Shown: positions 36,515 through 46,133 of the stretch, one piece after another
How the letters are laid out: each line of letters opens with the position of its first letter
Position numbering within the stretch: the stretch's first letter is position 1
From: Bacteroidota bacterium
GTDB lineage: Bacteria > Bacteroidota > Bacteroidia > Bacteroidales > F082
Assembly: GCA_018816765.1 (NCBI GenBank)
Contig: JAHIUX010000011.1
Coordinates: forward strand, 1-64,000
Length of the DNA: 64,000 bases
Direction of reading: 5' to 3'
Position numbers and translations under genes: made by a program
The notes under the pieces: model-generated
What the model was told of the DNA's origin: nothing
The model's input: the letters and a program-made list of their open reading frames with translations, nothing else
The model's database searches: none

Positions 36515-37687
36515 ATGCTCAACCTCATTTTGTTCGGACCCCCCGGCGCTGGCAAAGGAACCCAGTCGCAAATGCTGATGGAGCGTTATAACCTCAACTA
36601 TATTTCGACAGGTGAAGCCCTACGCAAAGAAATCCGCGAAGGCACCAGCCTTGGCTTGAAGGCCCGGCAAATTATCGAGGCTGGGGGGCTCGTCGACGAC
36701 GAAATTATTGTGCAGATTATTGGAAACGCCCTCAGGGCCGAAGAACGCAGCGATGGGTTTTTGTTCGATGGGTTTCCGCGTACCTATGTGCAGGCATACA
36801 TCCTCGATGGATTGTTTACCCGGTTGCACACCTCACTTACGCGTATTTTTATCGTCGAAGTGCCCGACACCGAATGTACAAAACGCTTGTTGCAACGTGC
36901 AAAAGAACAGGACAGAAGCGATGATAATGCAACAGTGATCAGGCGCAGGCTGCAGGAATACCACGAAAAAACCCTGCCTTTGCTCACCTTTTACGAAAGC
37001 CAGGGCTTGCTCACCAGGATCAATGGCCTGGGCACCACCGAAGAGGTGTTTGCACGCATCAACCAACATGTTATCGAAGACATCAACCGCAAGCCGGTCA
37101 ACATCATTTTGTTCGGTTACCCCGGTGCAGGCAGGGCCACACAGGCCGACAAACTTGCCACCGATTTCAACCTCACCTGTATATCAACAGGCGAGCTGTT
37201 GCATGAAGAGGCAAAACTGAATAACCAGATGAGCAAACAAATTAAGCCATACCTGCAGAAAGGCTTGCATGTACCTGATGAAATTGTGATCAGGCTGATT
37301 GAAAAAAAACTGACCGAAACTGAAGGCAACAGCCGCGGTTATGTATTTAAGGGATACCCGCGAACACTCGTTCAGGCCTATATTCTCGACGGTTTATTGC
37401 GTAAAAAAGGCCATTCGATCAGCTGTGTCATCAACCTGCAGGTGCCATTCCTTGAGCTGATCAAGCGCCTCGATGCACGCAGCCAGACGGATGCCCGTAT
37501 GCCTTACGATGGCAGCGCAGCAACCATTGTGGCCCGGCTCGAAGAGCACGAACAGCGCACTGAACCGGTACTTGGCTTTTACCGCATTCATAACCAGGTG
37601 ATCGATATTGACGGTAATGGAACGGATGACGCGGTGTATGCCCGGCTCAAAGAACCGGTGTTGCGCACCATCCGTAACCTGCGTTAG
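36515..37687 (+). CDS. Tandem adenylate kinase, second domain catalytically altered
   Basis: The 390-residue protein consists of two adenylate-kinase domains in tandem, about twice the usual length. Domain 1 (1-195) has an intact P-loop LFGPPGAGKGTQ with Lys14, the AMP site DGFPRTYVQAY, and the lid QDRSDDNATVIRRR. Domain 2 (about 196-390) keeps the order but has LFGYPGAGRATQ with Arg207 in place of the P-loop lysine, KGYPRTLVQAY with Lys in place of Asp, and ARMPYDGSAATI where the lid arginine/aspartate pair should be. Domain 1 should interconvert AMP, ADP and ATP; domain 2 is probably inactive or changed in specificity. It converges on pgk. Confidence 0.9.
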   Translation: MLNLILFGPPGAGKGTQSQMLMERYNLNYISTGEALRKEIREGTSLGLKARQIIEAGGLVDDEIIVQIIGNALRAEERSDGFLFDGFPRTYVQAYILDGLFTRLHTSLTRIFIVEVPDTECTKRLLQRAKEQDRSDDNATVIRRRLQEYHEKTLPLLTFYESQGLLTRINGLGTTEEVFARINQHVIEDINRKPVNIILFGYPGAGRATQADKLATDFNLTCISTGELLHEEAKLNNQMSKQIKPYLQKGLHVPDEIVIRLIEKKLTETEGNSRGYVFKGYPRTLVQAYILDGLLRKKGHSISCVINLQVPFLELIKRLDARSQTDARMPYDGSAATIVARLEEHEQRTEPVLGFYRIHNQVIDIDGNGTDDAVYARLKEPVLRTIRNLR

Positions 37688-37713
37688 CCTGTTTTCAGGC
37701 TGGTAGAAATGGC

Positions 37714-38907
37714 TTATTCCTTTAGGATAGCCGTAACTCCCGGCAGTTCCTTGCCTTCGATGTACTCGAGCATGGCTCCCCCGCCAGTCGACACATAGCT
37801 TACCTTGTCGGCAAGGTCGAACTTGCCCACAGCAGCCACTGAATCGCCACCACCAACCAATGAATAGGTTCCTGCAGCCGTTGCTTTTGCAATGGCTTGC
37901 GCGATCTCTTTGGTGCCGGATTCAAAGTTGTCAAACTCAAACACGCCCATCGGGCCATTCCACAAAATGGTCTTTGATGACATGATAACGGCTGTGAAGG
38001 TTTTTATGGTTTCTGGCCCGATGTCGAGACCCATCCAGCCATCGGGAATTTCCATCACCGAACAAAGTTTTTTTGCAGCATCGTTGCTGAAGCCATCGGC
38101 AATCATGGTGTCCGTTGGGATCAGTAGCTTCACTCCCCTGGCTTTGGCCTTGGCCATGGCTTCGCGGGCTGTTTCAACCAGTTCCTCTTCAATCAGCGAG
38201 TTACCTACCTTGCCGCCCATGGCCTTGATGAAGGTGAACATCATACCGCCACCGATAATGAGGTTGTCGACCTTTTCGATCAGGTTGTTGATGATCTCGA
38301 TCTTGCCTGAAACTTTTGCTCCACCAAGGATGGCAGTGAATGGCTTCTCGGCATGTTTGACCACCTTTTCGAGGTTTGAAACCTCGTCCTGCATCAGGTA
38401 GCCAAACAGGCTGGCTCCCGGGAAAAACCGGGCAATGATGGATGTCGATGCGTGGGCGCGGTGAGCCGTCCCAAAAGCATCGTTGATATACACGTCGCCC
38501 AGCAGGGCCAGTTTCTTGGCGAAGTTTTCATCTCCTTTTTCTTCTTCCTTATAGAAACGAAGGTTTTCGAGTAAAAGGACTTCGCCGGGTTTCAGGTTTT
38601 CCGACATGCTGCCGGCCTGCTCGCCAATGCAGTCATCGGCAAATTTCACCTTCTTGCCCAGGCGTTGTTCTATGCCCGGAAGCAGGTGACACAAGGAGTA
38701 TTTGTCCTGCGGACCATCTTTTGGCCGGCCAAAGTGCGACATCAGGATGACCGAGCCGCCAGAGTCCAGCACCTTGCGGATGGTAGGCAATGCAGCCATG
38801 ATGCGGTTATCGTCGGTGATGTTGAATTTGTCGTCGAGGGGCACGTTGAAGTCGACGCGAATCAGCGCCCGCTTACCCTTCAGGTTGTACAGATCAATGT
38901 TTTTCAT
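37714..38907 (-). CDS. pgk: Phosphoglycerate kinase
   Basis: The 397-residue glycolytic enzyme transfers phosphate from 1,3-bisphosphoglycerate to ADP. It has the N-terminal [54 protein letters not shown], the hinge [17 protein letters not shown], and the C-terminal nucleotide site [10 protein letters not shown] and [18 protein letters not shown]. The start codon lies inside the 3' end of the upstream membrane-protein gene (14-base overlap), which suggests coupling although the two functions differ. Confidence 0.97.
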   Translation of the reverse strand: MKNIDLYNLKGKRALIRVDFNVPLDDKFNITDDNRIMAALPTIRKVLDSGGSVILMSHFGRPKDGPQDKYSLCHLLPGIEQRLGKKVKFADDCIGEQAGSMSENLKPGEVLLLENLRFYKEEEKGDENFAKKLALLGDVYINDAFGTAHRAHASTSIIARFFPGASLFGYLMQDEVSNLEKVVKHAEKPFTAILGGAKVSGKIEIINNLIEKVDNLIIGGGMMFTFIKAMGGKVGNSLIEEELVETAREAMAKAKARGVKLLIPTDTMIADGFSNDAAKKLCSVMEIPDGWMGLDIGPETIKTFTAVIMSSKTILWNGPMGVFEFDNFESGTKEIAQAIAKATAAGTYSLVGGGDSVAAVGKFDLADKVSYVSTGGGAMLEYIEGKELPGVTAILKE

Positions 38908-40924
38908 GAGAAAAAGTTGTTAAGTTTTGAGGTAAATATGTAATCAATTGAATGTGCATTTCGCTGAAATCAAGCCTGTGACGGCCGGGATTCCAGATAT
39001 AACAGCTGAGGTCGTCAGCCTGCTGAAGTCCGGCAGGCAATTGTATACAGGCTGCCAGCCCTGATTGGGTTACCTGGTGTTCAAAAAAAGGCATCAGGTC
39101 GAAGCCATCATAAAAGTACTGCTTTTCGCCCCGCCTGACAAGCGTTACAAGGAAAAGTCCGCCCTCACCATACTCCTTCATCATCGCATGCATTTCAAAC
39201 ACCAGAAATTCACCTTGCATATTCAGTGAATCAAGGCTCAGCCTGATAAGTGGAATAAATTCAGCTGCAACTTCCTGTGCCGAAACAATTCCTGTGCTTT
39301 TCAATGTTGAGTCCTGCAGCTGAAACAAAGTCCGTGCCTGTGCGAGCATAAGCAACCTCGAAAAGGAGTCTGGCAGGCTGTCCTTACCCAGGGTATACAC
39401 CCCGATGCGTCCATTGTTGGTCACCGGTTGAAGCTTTGTGCCAAGCGCAGGATAATTGCGCAGGACATCCGAAGCCAGAAACCGGTTCTGAACCACGATG
39501 TAATCAAAGCCAAAGGTCAGGGCTTTGGAGATGTTTTCGGGGGTGGTGTTAATGACGGTGTAACCCCTGCGGCCGGCCAATAGTAAAGGGGCATTATAGG
39601 TATAGGAATCAAGCACGAGTATTTTTGCAGCAGCAGAAATGCCTGCCTTGTCGAGTAGCTCTTTGCTGCCGGTGAAATTCAGGCGGGTAGTTTCGGTCCG
39701 GTCCCAGGATTGGGTTATATAGCGCTGTGCCTGAATGTTCAGCGAAGCCTTCACCATAAAAAACACCAGCAATGTCGCAATCAACCACAGTGCCGGATGC
39801 TGCCAGGTTTTTTGCGGCATTATCCGGCTTAGGCCTATTCCGCTGAGAATGACCAACGGGATAAAAAACGCATCCAGCAGATAATAATCGTGGGCAATGA
39901 ACTGTTTCGCCATTACAACGAGATAGGCAAGGGCCAACAGCAGGCTGAACAAGGCAATGTGAATCAACACCCTTGTCTCACGCGCCATGGTGCTGAACTT
40001 CACAACCAGGATACAGAGGCCTGCCGCAAGCAGCACATAATGTGTTCCGGTGAAATAGTGCCATTTCCAGTTGGCCCAGCTTTGGTTCATGATTTGCCCG
40101 AAATCGGCAACTGACACGGCAGGCATCAAACGACTGATAAATAAGGAACCATAGTGGTTTCCAAGGTATTCGTTATAGAGCAGGTAGGCCAACACAACGA
40201 TCACGGAAAGCCCGCCAAGGCTAAGTGTCAGGAACAGCCAGCGAAGGCTTTTCCTGTAAAAGACAAGCAAGCTCAGCAATGTAGCAGCCAATGGCATGGT
40301 AAAAGGCATACGGATGAGCGCTGCAAGTGTAAGTGCCGAAATGGCCAGCACGAGTTGCCGTGTTTGCTGCTGACGCAGGTGCAAAAAGAGGGCGTAGAAG
40401 GCCAGAAACGTCAAGGCGACTGCAGGAACCGAAGGGATGAAACCTGCCTGAAAATAGGCATAAACGGGCGCGCTGAACACAAACGCCAACATCACAAATT
40501 TCATGGGATCATTCATGCCAAGTTGTCCGAAGAGACGCAACAAGACAATGATTCCACCAAGGCTGCAAAGCAGCACAAACAGCCTGAAAACCACGGGTTC
40601 GTGCAAAGTCGTGACTTTCATCAGCAGGGCGACAACATATTCCACTAGGGGAAAGTCGACCCGGGTAATGCCTGTTTCTTTCTCAAGGGTTTTTTTTGGC
40701 TGATACTCAGGATGAAGGTTGTAGGTTGAAGGATGAAACAGGTCGAAACCGTCGTGTATGAAGCCGTAGGATAAAGCCAGGCGGTCGCTTTGTGTCCACG
40801 CATGAATGTGTGAAGGGAAGGACGTAATCCGGTCACGGTAAAACAACAGGCTCAGCGCCAAAAGCAGGCATGCCGATACCAGTGTAAACAACCGGTCTGA
40901 TGTATGTTTTCTTTCAGGATTCAT
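38894..40924 (-). CDS. Large membrane glycosyltransferase-like protein (GT39/PMT type)
   Basis: The 676-residue protein has 10 or more membrane helices followed by a soluble C-terminal region of about 200 residues. The first periplasmic loop contains [15 protein letters not shown] with an acidic residue after the first helix, and [20 protein letters not shown], the pattern of lipid-linked sugar transferases of the GT-C fold. It may add a sugar from a polyprenyl carrier to a surface molecule; the acceptor is unknown. The ATG at 40924 is chosen because a -7 element lies at 40943-40950; the frame from 41038 would start upstream of it. Its 3' end overlaps the pgk start. Confidence 0.75.
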   Translation of the reverse strand: MNPERKHTSDRLFTLVSACLLLALSLLFYRDRITSFPSHIHAWTQSDRLALSYGFIHDGFDLFHPSTYNLHPEYQPKKTLEKETGITRVDFPLVEYVVALLMKVTTLHEPVVFRLFVLLCSLGGIIVLLRLFGQLGMNDPMKFVMLAFVFSAPVYAYFQAGFIPSVPAVALTFLAFYALFLHLRQQQTRQLVLAISALTLAALIRMPFTMPLAATLLSLLVFYRKSLRWLFLTLSLGGLSVIVVLAYLLYNEYLGNHYGSLFISRLMPAVSVADFGQIMNQSWANWKWHYFTGTHYVLLAAGLCILVVKFSTMARETRVLIHIALFSLLLALAYLVVMAKQFIAHDYYLLDAFFIPLVILSGIGLSRIMPQKTWQHPALWLIATLLVFFMVKASLNIQAQRYITQSWDRTETTRLNFTGSKELLDKAGISAAAKILVLDSYTYNAPLLLAGRRGYTVINTTPENISKALTFGFDYIVVQNRFLASDVLRNYPALGTKLQPVTNNGRIGVYTLGKDSLPDSFSRLLMLAQARTLFQLQDSTLKSTGIVSAQEVAAEFIPLIRLSLDSLNMQGEFLVFEMHAMMKEYGEGGLFLVTLVRRGEKQYFYDGFDLMPFFEHQVTQSGLAACIQLPAGLQQADDLSCYIWNPGRHRLDFSEMHIQLITYLPQNLTTFSHEKH

Positions 40925-41305
40925 TAAGTAGGCACAACCCAACAAAAGTACAAAAACGCACGGCCGAAAGCTAAACACCCCAGGCTTTTCGTGCTGGTTC
41001 CGCTTGAAATCGGTTGCGCTGACAAGCATGCAGGCCAATCAGGCAGTTTTCGTTGTCTGGTTTTACAAAGTCCTTTGTACTGTCACAGGCCACAAATGAA
41101 TAACAATTATCCCGGATAAGCCGTATTTTTAGCGCTTAGCGGTGCATTGCAAGTGCACATCCTTCCGTGGTATTTATCTTGTGTATCATTCATTATAACA
41201 GTTCTTTAAATTATCGGAAACTCACCAAAACCAATCGGTCTTCATTGTCCTTGCGGTTTTTTTCAAAACATGATTATATTTGTAGAACGTAGAACCCTCG
41301 CCCTT
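40925..41305. other. Intergenic region between divergent genes
   Basis: These 381 bases hold no recognised gene. They contain the minus-strand -7 element CAAAAGTA (reverse TACTTTTG) at 40943-40950, the plus-strand -7 element TATATTTG at 41275-41282, and a short inverted repeat GTGCA/TGCAC at 41142-41158 around TTGCAAG. No tRNA or riboswitch fold was recognised. Confidence 0.6.
41275..41282 (+). promoter_or_regulatory. -7 promoter element of aminotransferase gene
   Basis: TATATTTG at 41275-41282 matches TAnnTTTG and lies 23 bases upstream of the ATG at 41306. It decides against the in-frame ATG at 41270, which would lie upstream of the transcript start. Confidence 0.55.
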
Positions 41306-42463
41306 ATGCCACTTTTCAGCGGAACATTTCCATCAAAATTACCCAATGCCGGGACGTCCATTTTTGCCGTCATGTCGAAGATCGCTGTTGAGCACAATGC
41401 GGTTAACCTTTCACAGGGATTTCCTGATTTTCCCATCTCGCCCAAACTCATTGCGCGGGTCAATCACTATATGAAAAAGGGGTTCAACCAATATGCACCG
41501 ATGCCCGGGGTTGTTGAACTCAGGAAAGCCATCGCAGAAAAGGTGCAGGACAGCTATGGGGTAAGATATGATTTTCAGGACGAGATTACGGTTACAGCAG
41601 GAGCCACTCAGGCATTGTACACGGCCATTGCCACCTTTGTGAAAGACCAGGACGAAGTGGTTATTTTTGAACCGGCCTATGACAGCTATGCGCCTGCAGT
41701 TAAGGCCAATGGAGGCATCGTAAAATTTGCCACCCTGAAACTGCCCGGTTTCCACATCGACTGGAACGAGGTGCGCAAAATAATTTCGAACCGCACCCGG
41801 ATGATCATCATCAACAGTCCACACAACCCCACCGGCAGCCTCCTCAGCGCCGACGACCTGCATCACCTCGATCAGCTCACCCGTGGCACCGACATCATTG
41901 TGCTGAGCGACGAGGTGTACGAGCACCTGATTTACGATGGTTTTGTGCACCAGAGCGTTTGCCGCTTTCCTGAACTCATCGAACGTAGCCTTGTTGTGGG
42001 TTCCTTTGGCAAAACATTTCATGCCACAGGCTGGAAAACCGGTTTTGTTCTCGGACCGGCCAACCTGACTGCCGCCTTCAGAAAACTGCATCAGTTTATC
42101 GTGTTTGCCTCAAATACCCCAATTCAATATGCCATCGCCGAACTGCTGGGGAATCCCGAAAACTATACACAGCTGGGTGAGTTTTATCAGCAAAAACGCG
42201 ACTATTTCGTGAGCCAGCTTAGGAATTCACGTTTCGACATCATCCCTTCTTTTGGCACTTATTTTCAATTACTTGCATACAACCGCATCAGCGATGCCAA
42301 AGAAATGGCCTTTGCCACCAGCCTGGTGCACGATCACGGTGTCGCTGCCATTCCCTTGTCGCCTTTCTACAGCATGGAAACCAACGAGCAAATGCTGCGT
42401 TTTTGTTTTGCAAAAAAGGAAGAAACCCTGAAACAAGCAACAGCAATTCTATGCAGGATTTAA
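41306..42463 (+). CDS. PLP-dependent methionine/glutamine aminotransferase (YbdL type)
   Basis: The 385-residue enzyme is a fold-type I aminotransferase. It begins with FSGTFPSKLPNAGTSIFAVM and NLSQGFPDFPISPKL, and has the PLP pocket segments GATQALYTAI, FEPAYDSYAP, INSPHNPTGS and LSDEVYEHLIYDG. The lysine that holds PLP is Lys236 in SFGKTFHATGWKTGF. This matches the YbdL/kynurenine aminotransferase branch, which prefers methionine and glutamine or their keto acids. Its 3' end overlaps the omega-amidase gene by 13 bases, so the pair should work in the glutamine transaminase/omega-amidase route that returns keto-methylthiobutyrate to methionine. Confidence 0.88.
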   Translation: MPLFSGTFPSKLPNAGTSIFAVMSKIAVEHNAVNLSQGFPDFPISPKLIARVNHYMKKGFNQYAPMPGVVELRKAIAEKVQDSYGVRYDFQDEITVTAGATQALYTAIATFVKDQDEVVIFEPAYDSYAPAVKANGGIVKFATLKLPGFHIDWNEVRKIISNRTRMIIINSPHNPTGSLLSADDLHHLDQLTRGTDIIVLSDEVYEHLIYDGFVHQSVCRFPELIERSLVVGSFGKTFHATGWKTGFVLGPANLTAAFRKLHQFIVFASNTPIQYAIAELLGNPENYTQLGEFYQQKRDYFVSQLRNSRFDIIPSFGTYFQLLAYNRISDAKEMAFATSLVHDHGVAAIPLSPFYSMETNEQMLRFCFAKKEETLKQATAILCRI

Positions 42464-43260
42464 ACATTGCCTTTATACAAGCCAACCTGAAATGGGAAGA
42501 TGCTGCCGCCAACAGGACGTATTTCGACCATTGGATCAGCCGGTTAAACCGACATCCCGACCTGCTGGTGCTTCCCGAAACCTTTACCACCGGTTTTCCG
42601 GTCGACCCGCAGCGCTTTGCCGAACAGCCCGATGGTCCTACCATACAGTGGATGCAGCAAAAAGCCGTTTCGATGAACTCCGTCATCTGCGGCAGTCTGC
42701 TGCTTCAACAGCAAGGCGGTTTTTTCAACTGCCTGGTGTGGATGCAGCCCAACGGCAATTACCTCACCTATGCAAAACGCCATGTTTTCCGCATGGGCGG
42801 CGAGCACAAGCTGATCCATCCCGGATCGGAGATGCTCATTGCTGAGCTGAAAGGATGGAAAGTGAAGCCGCTTATCTGCTACGACCTGAGGTTCCCGGTG
42901 TGGAGTAAAAACACGCTTACTCCCGATGGGTATGCCTACGACCTGTTGATTTTTGTGGCCAACTGGCCTGAAGTCAGGTCGTATCCCTGGAAACAGCTAC
43001 TCATTGCCAGGGCCATCGAAAACCAGGCGTATGTGCTTGGGCTCAACCGTGTTGGTGTCGACGGTCCGGGAAACAGCTATTCTGGCGATTCGATGCTCAT
43101 TGACCCGCGCGGCAACCTTCTTTTCGCAGCCGAACCCCATGCCGAACTCGCCGAGTCCTACTCGCTGAATTATGATGACCTATTGAATTTCAGGCAGAAA
43201 TTTAATGTATCCCTTGATTGGGATGCCTTTAATATACTATTTTTGCCGCCCAAAAATTAA
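42451..43260 (+). CDS. Carbon-nitrogen hydrolase, omega-amidase type
   Basis: The 269-residue enzyme is a nitrilase-superfamily amidohydrolase with the complete triad: Glu43 in VLPETFTTGF, Lys109 in YAKRHVFRMGGEH and Cys143 in LICYDLRFPVW. The overall sequence, including the RAIENQAYVLGLNRVGVDGP segment, is close to YafV/Nit2 proteins, which hydrolyse alpha-ketoglutaramate made when glutamine is transaminated. The ATG at 42451 lies inside the end of the aminotransferase gene, supporting coupled translation. The longer frame from 42403 is rejected. Confidence 0.9.
   Translation: MQDLNIAFIQANLKWEDAAANRTYFDHWISRLNRHPDLLVLPETFTTGFPVDPQRFAEQPDGPTIQWMQQKAVSMNSVICGSLLLQQQGGFFNCLVWMQPNGNYLTYAKRHVFRMGGEHKLIHPGSEMLIAELKGWKVKPLICYDLRFPVWSKNTLTPDGYAYDLLIFVANWPEVRSYPWKQLLIARAIENQAYVLGLNRVGVDGPGNSYSGDSMLIDPRGNLLFAAEPHAELAESYSLNYDDLLNFRQKFNVSLDWDAFNILFLPPKN
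43238..43245 (+). promoter_or_regulatory. -7 promoter element of trkA
   Basis: TATTTTTG at 43238-43245 matches TAnnTTTG, 21 bases upstream of the trkA ATG and inside the last codons of the omega-amidase gene. Confidence 0.5.
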
Positions 43261-43266
43261 TACGCC

Positions 43267-44607
43267 ATGAACATTGTCATTGCCGGAGACGGCGAAGTAG
43301 GCCTTCACCTTGCAGAAGCACTGGTCAACAGCAACCACAACATCACCATTGTGGACCCCCACGAGGAACTGTTGAAGATGATTGAGTCGCATGCCGACCT
43401 CATGACCATCATGGGTAACTCAACCTCCATTGCAACCCTGCAAAGGGCCAATGTGCGCAAAGCCGACCTGGTGATTTCCGTGGTACATGATGAACACATC
43501 AACCTGCTTACGTGTATCCTGGCAAAAAAACTGGGTGCCAAAAGGGTCATCGCCAGGGTGAACACCATGGAAAACCTGAGTCCCGAAAACTGGAACCTGT
43601 ATCAGGAACTGGGCATTGATGGCCTCGTGTCGCCCGAAGATATTGCCGCTCAGGAAATCATCAACCTGCTGAAACAAACGGCAGCCACCGAAGTGTTTGA
43701 CTTCTCGGGCGGGAAGCTTTCGCTCTTCCTGATCAAGCTCGAAGACAACGCCCCTGTGGTGAACAAAACACTCAACGAAATTGCATCCGCTTACCCCGAC
43801 CTCGATTTCAGGGCCGTTGCCGTGCACCGCAACCGCCAGACCTTTATTCCCAAAGGCGGCGACACCTTTTTGCCAAACGACCTATCTTATGTGATCACTA
43901 AGCCCAATGCCATCGACCAGTTGCTGAAACTCGGCGGCAAGGTGCAGCACGATATTCACAACATCATGATCGTGGGCGGCGGGCGTGTTGGCCGCATCAC
44001 CGCCAAAAGACTCGAAAAAGAAAAAAACATAAAGCTTATCGAAATGGATAAGGAGCGCTGCATGGTGCTCACCGACTACCTCGAAGAAACACTGGTGGTG
44101 AATGGCGATGCCCGCAACATCCAGCTGCTCGAAGACGAAGATGTGAGGCGGATGGATGCCTTTATTGCGGTGACCAACAACACCGAAACCAATATCCTCA
44201 CCTGCCTGCATGCACGCAAATACGGGGTGAAGAAAACCATTGCACTGGTCGAAAACATCGACTATATCGACATTTCACAAAACATCGGCATCGATACCAT
44301 CATCAACAAAAAGCTCATTGCAGCCAGCTATATGGTGCGCTACACCATGGGCGCCGAAGTCACATCGCTCAAATGCCTCAGCGGCATCGATGCCGACGTG
44401 ATGGAGCTCATCGCACGTCCAGGCTCAGCAGTGACCAAAAAGCCCATTTCGAAGCTGCGCATCCCCGAAGGGTCCATCATTGGCGGTATCGTACGCAACG
44501 ATGAAAGCCTGATTGCCGTAGGCGATCTGCAGATACAGGAAAATGACAAAGTCGTCGTTTTCTCACTGCCGGAGTCGATCAATGCCGTGGAGAAAATGTT
44601 TCATTAA
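43267..44607 (+). CDS. trkA: Trk potassium uptake regulator TrkA
   Basis: The 446-residue cytoplasmic protein has two RCK units, each a Rossmann domain followed by a TrkA-C domain: MNIVIAGDGEVGLHLAEALV with acidic strand end IVDPHEE, then IMIVGGGRVGRITAKRLEKE with LIEMDKERC, and C-terminal PEGSIIGGIVRNDESLIAVG. These bind NAD(H) or ATP/ADP and gate the channel subunit. The trkH gene follows after 11 bases, confirming a two-gene potassium uptake unit. Confidence 0.96.
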   Translation: MNIVIAGDGEVGLHLAEALVNSNHNITIVDPHEELLKMIESHADLMTIMGNSTSIATLQRANVRKADLVISVVHDEHINLLTCILAKKLGAKRVIARVNTMENLSPENWNLYQELGIDGLVSPEDIAAQEIINLLKQTAATEVFDFSGGKLSLFLIKLEDNAPVVNKTLNEIASAYPDLDFRAVAVHRNRQTFIPKGGDTFLPNDLSYVITKPNAIDQLLKLGGKVQHDIHNIMIVGGGRVGRITAKRLEKEKNIKLIEMDKERCMVLTDYLEETLVVNGDARNIQLLEDEDVRRMDAFIAVTNNTETNILTCLHARKYGVKKTIALVENIDYIDISQNIGIDTIINKKLIAASYMVRYTMGAEVTSLKCLSGIDADVMELIARPGSAVTKKPISKLRIPEGSIIGGIVRNDESLIAVGDLQIQENDKVVVFSLPESINAVEKMFH

Positions 44608-44618
44608 GCCCGAAGTGC

Positions 44619-46085
44619 ATGAAAAGTTTTTTCCGTGACATCAACTATGGCCTGATTATACGCATCATCGGATTTTTGCTGATGATCGAAGGCTTGTTCA
44701 TGCTCACGGGAATCCCGTTTTCGTGGCGCGACTGCGGCGGAAGCTGTTTCGCCCTGCTGGTGGCTGCTGTAATCACCCTTATTTTTGGTGGACTATGCTG
44801 GATACTCACCCAAAACGCATCGCGGGTGCTGGGCAAGCGCGAAGGCTATATCATTGTAACCTTCTCGTGGGTGCTCATCTCCGTTTTTGGCGCACTGCCA
44901 TTCATGATCAGTGGTGCCATACCCGGTTTTGCTGATGCTTTTTTCGAGACCATGTCGGGATTCACTACCACAGGGGCTTCTGTCCTTACCGACATCGAAT
45001 CGGTGCCTAAAGACCTGCTTTACTGGCGCAGTCTCACCCAATGGCTGGGCGGCATGGGGATCATCGTGCTTTCAGTGGCCATACTACCCATACTGGGGAT
45101 CGGAGGCATGCAGCTGTTTATGGCCGAAATGCCGGGTGTGACTTATGACAAGCTGCATCCGCGTATCACCTCAACAGCCAAGCGGCTGTGGGGAATCTAT
45201 GTCATGTTTACTGCTGCCCAGATTATCCTGCTTTGGGCGGGCGAAATGAATTTCTTCGATGCCGTTTGTCATTCGTTTACCACAATGGCCACCGGCGGCT
45301 TTTCCACGCGCAACAACAGCATTGCAGCCTTCGGGTCTTACAGCCAGTATGTTATCATCTTCTTTATGTTTCTGGCCGGAACCAATTTCACCATGCATTA
45401 TTTTATGCTGCACGGACAGCTTCGCAAGGTGTTTCACAACGAAGAATTCCGCACCTATGTGCTGATCATCGGTGTAGCCACTGTGATCATTACAGCCAGT
45501 TTGTCGTACTTCAACCACCTCGAAGGCTTCTCCGATGGGTTCAGGGATGCCTTGTTTACGGTGGTTTCAATCCTTACAACAACGGGCTATGTAACAGCCA
45601 ATTACCTTAGCTGGCCCGGATTGTTGTGGATGATTATTTTCATCCTCATGTTTATTGGCGGCAGCGCAGGAAGCACAGGCGGTGGCATGAAAATCATCCG
45701 TCAGCTGCTGATGTTTAAAAATTCATGGATGGAACTCAGGCGGTCCATCCATCCCAATGCGGTGTTGCCGGTAAAATACAACCACAAGAGTGTTCCCCAG
45801 GATATTGTGTTTAAGCTCATGGCTTTTTTCCTGATGTATATCCTGGTCTTCACCTCGGGCACCATTGCCCTGTCGGTTCTCGGCCTCGATTTTGAAACAG
45901 CCGTTGGAGCATCCATCACCTGTCTGGGCAATATCGGGCCAGGCATCGGCTTGGTAGGTCCGGTCGACAATTTTAACTTCCTGCCAGAAGCCGCCAAGTT
46001 TGTGCTGTCGTTTCTGATGCTGCTCGGGCGCCTCGAACTGTTCACGGTGCTCATCCTTTTCTCCCCCTATTTCTGGAAACGTTAA
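44619..46085 (+). CDS. trkH: Trk potassium channel subunit TrkH
   Basis: The 488-residue inner-membrane protein has four pore repeats with selectivity-loop glycines: ETMSGFTTTGASVLTDIE, HSFTTMATGGFSTRNNS, TVVSILTTTGYVTANY and ITCLGNIGPGIGLVGP. The intramembrane gate segment FIGGSAGSTGGGMKIIR between repeats 3 and 4 is also present. It admits potassium under control of TrkA, encoded just upstream. The ending LGRLELFTVLILFSPYFWKR is typical of the family. Confidence 0.96.
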   Translation: MKSFFRDINYGLIIRIIGFLLMIEGLFMLTGIPFSWRDCGGSCFALLVAAVITLIFGGLCWILTQNASRVLGKREGYIIVTFSWVLISVFGALPFMISGAIPGFADAFFETMSGFTTTGASVLTDIESVPKDLLYWRSLTQWLGGMGIIVLSVAILPILGIGGMQLFMAEMPGVTYDKLHPRITSTAKRLWGIYVMFTAAQIILLWAGEMNFFDAVCHSFTTMATGGFSTRNNSIAAFGSYSQYVIIFFMFLAGTNFTMHYFMLHGQLRKVFHNEEFRTYVLIIGVATVIITASLSYFNHLEGFSDGFRDALFTVVSILTTTGYVTANYLSWPGLLWMIIFILMFIGGSAGSTGGGMKIIRQLLMFKNSWMELRRSIHPNAVLPVKYNHKSVPQDIVFKLMAFFLMYILVFTSGTIALSVLGLDFETAVGASITCLGNIGPGIGLVGPVDNFNFLPEAAKFVLSFLMLLGRLELFTVLILFSPYFWKR

Positions 46086-46106
46086 CTGAGTTTCGGGCCT
46101 ATGTAT

Positions 46107-46114
46107 TACCTTTG
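46107..46114 (+). promoter_or_regulatory. -7 promoter element before GT2 gene
   Basis: TACCTTTG at 46107-46114 matches TAnnTTTG, 19 bases upstream of the ATG at 46134. Confidence 0.5.
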
Positions 46115-46133
46115 AGCCTTCCAAAGAGCAGCA

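Noticed and set aside
37687-37700. Hairpin GCCTG-TTTT-CAGGC between the adenylate kinase and pgk genes
   Set aside because: The stem is only 5 bp and no T-run follows on either strand, so a terminator call is not supported.
41041-41270. Possible tRNA or riboswitch in the long gap before the aminotransferase gene
   Set aside because: No cloverleaf arms, T-loop sequence or known riboswitch core could be found by eye.
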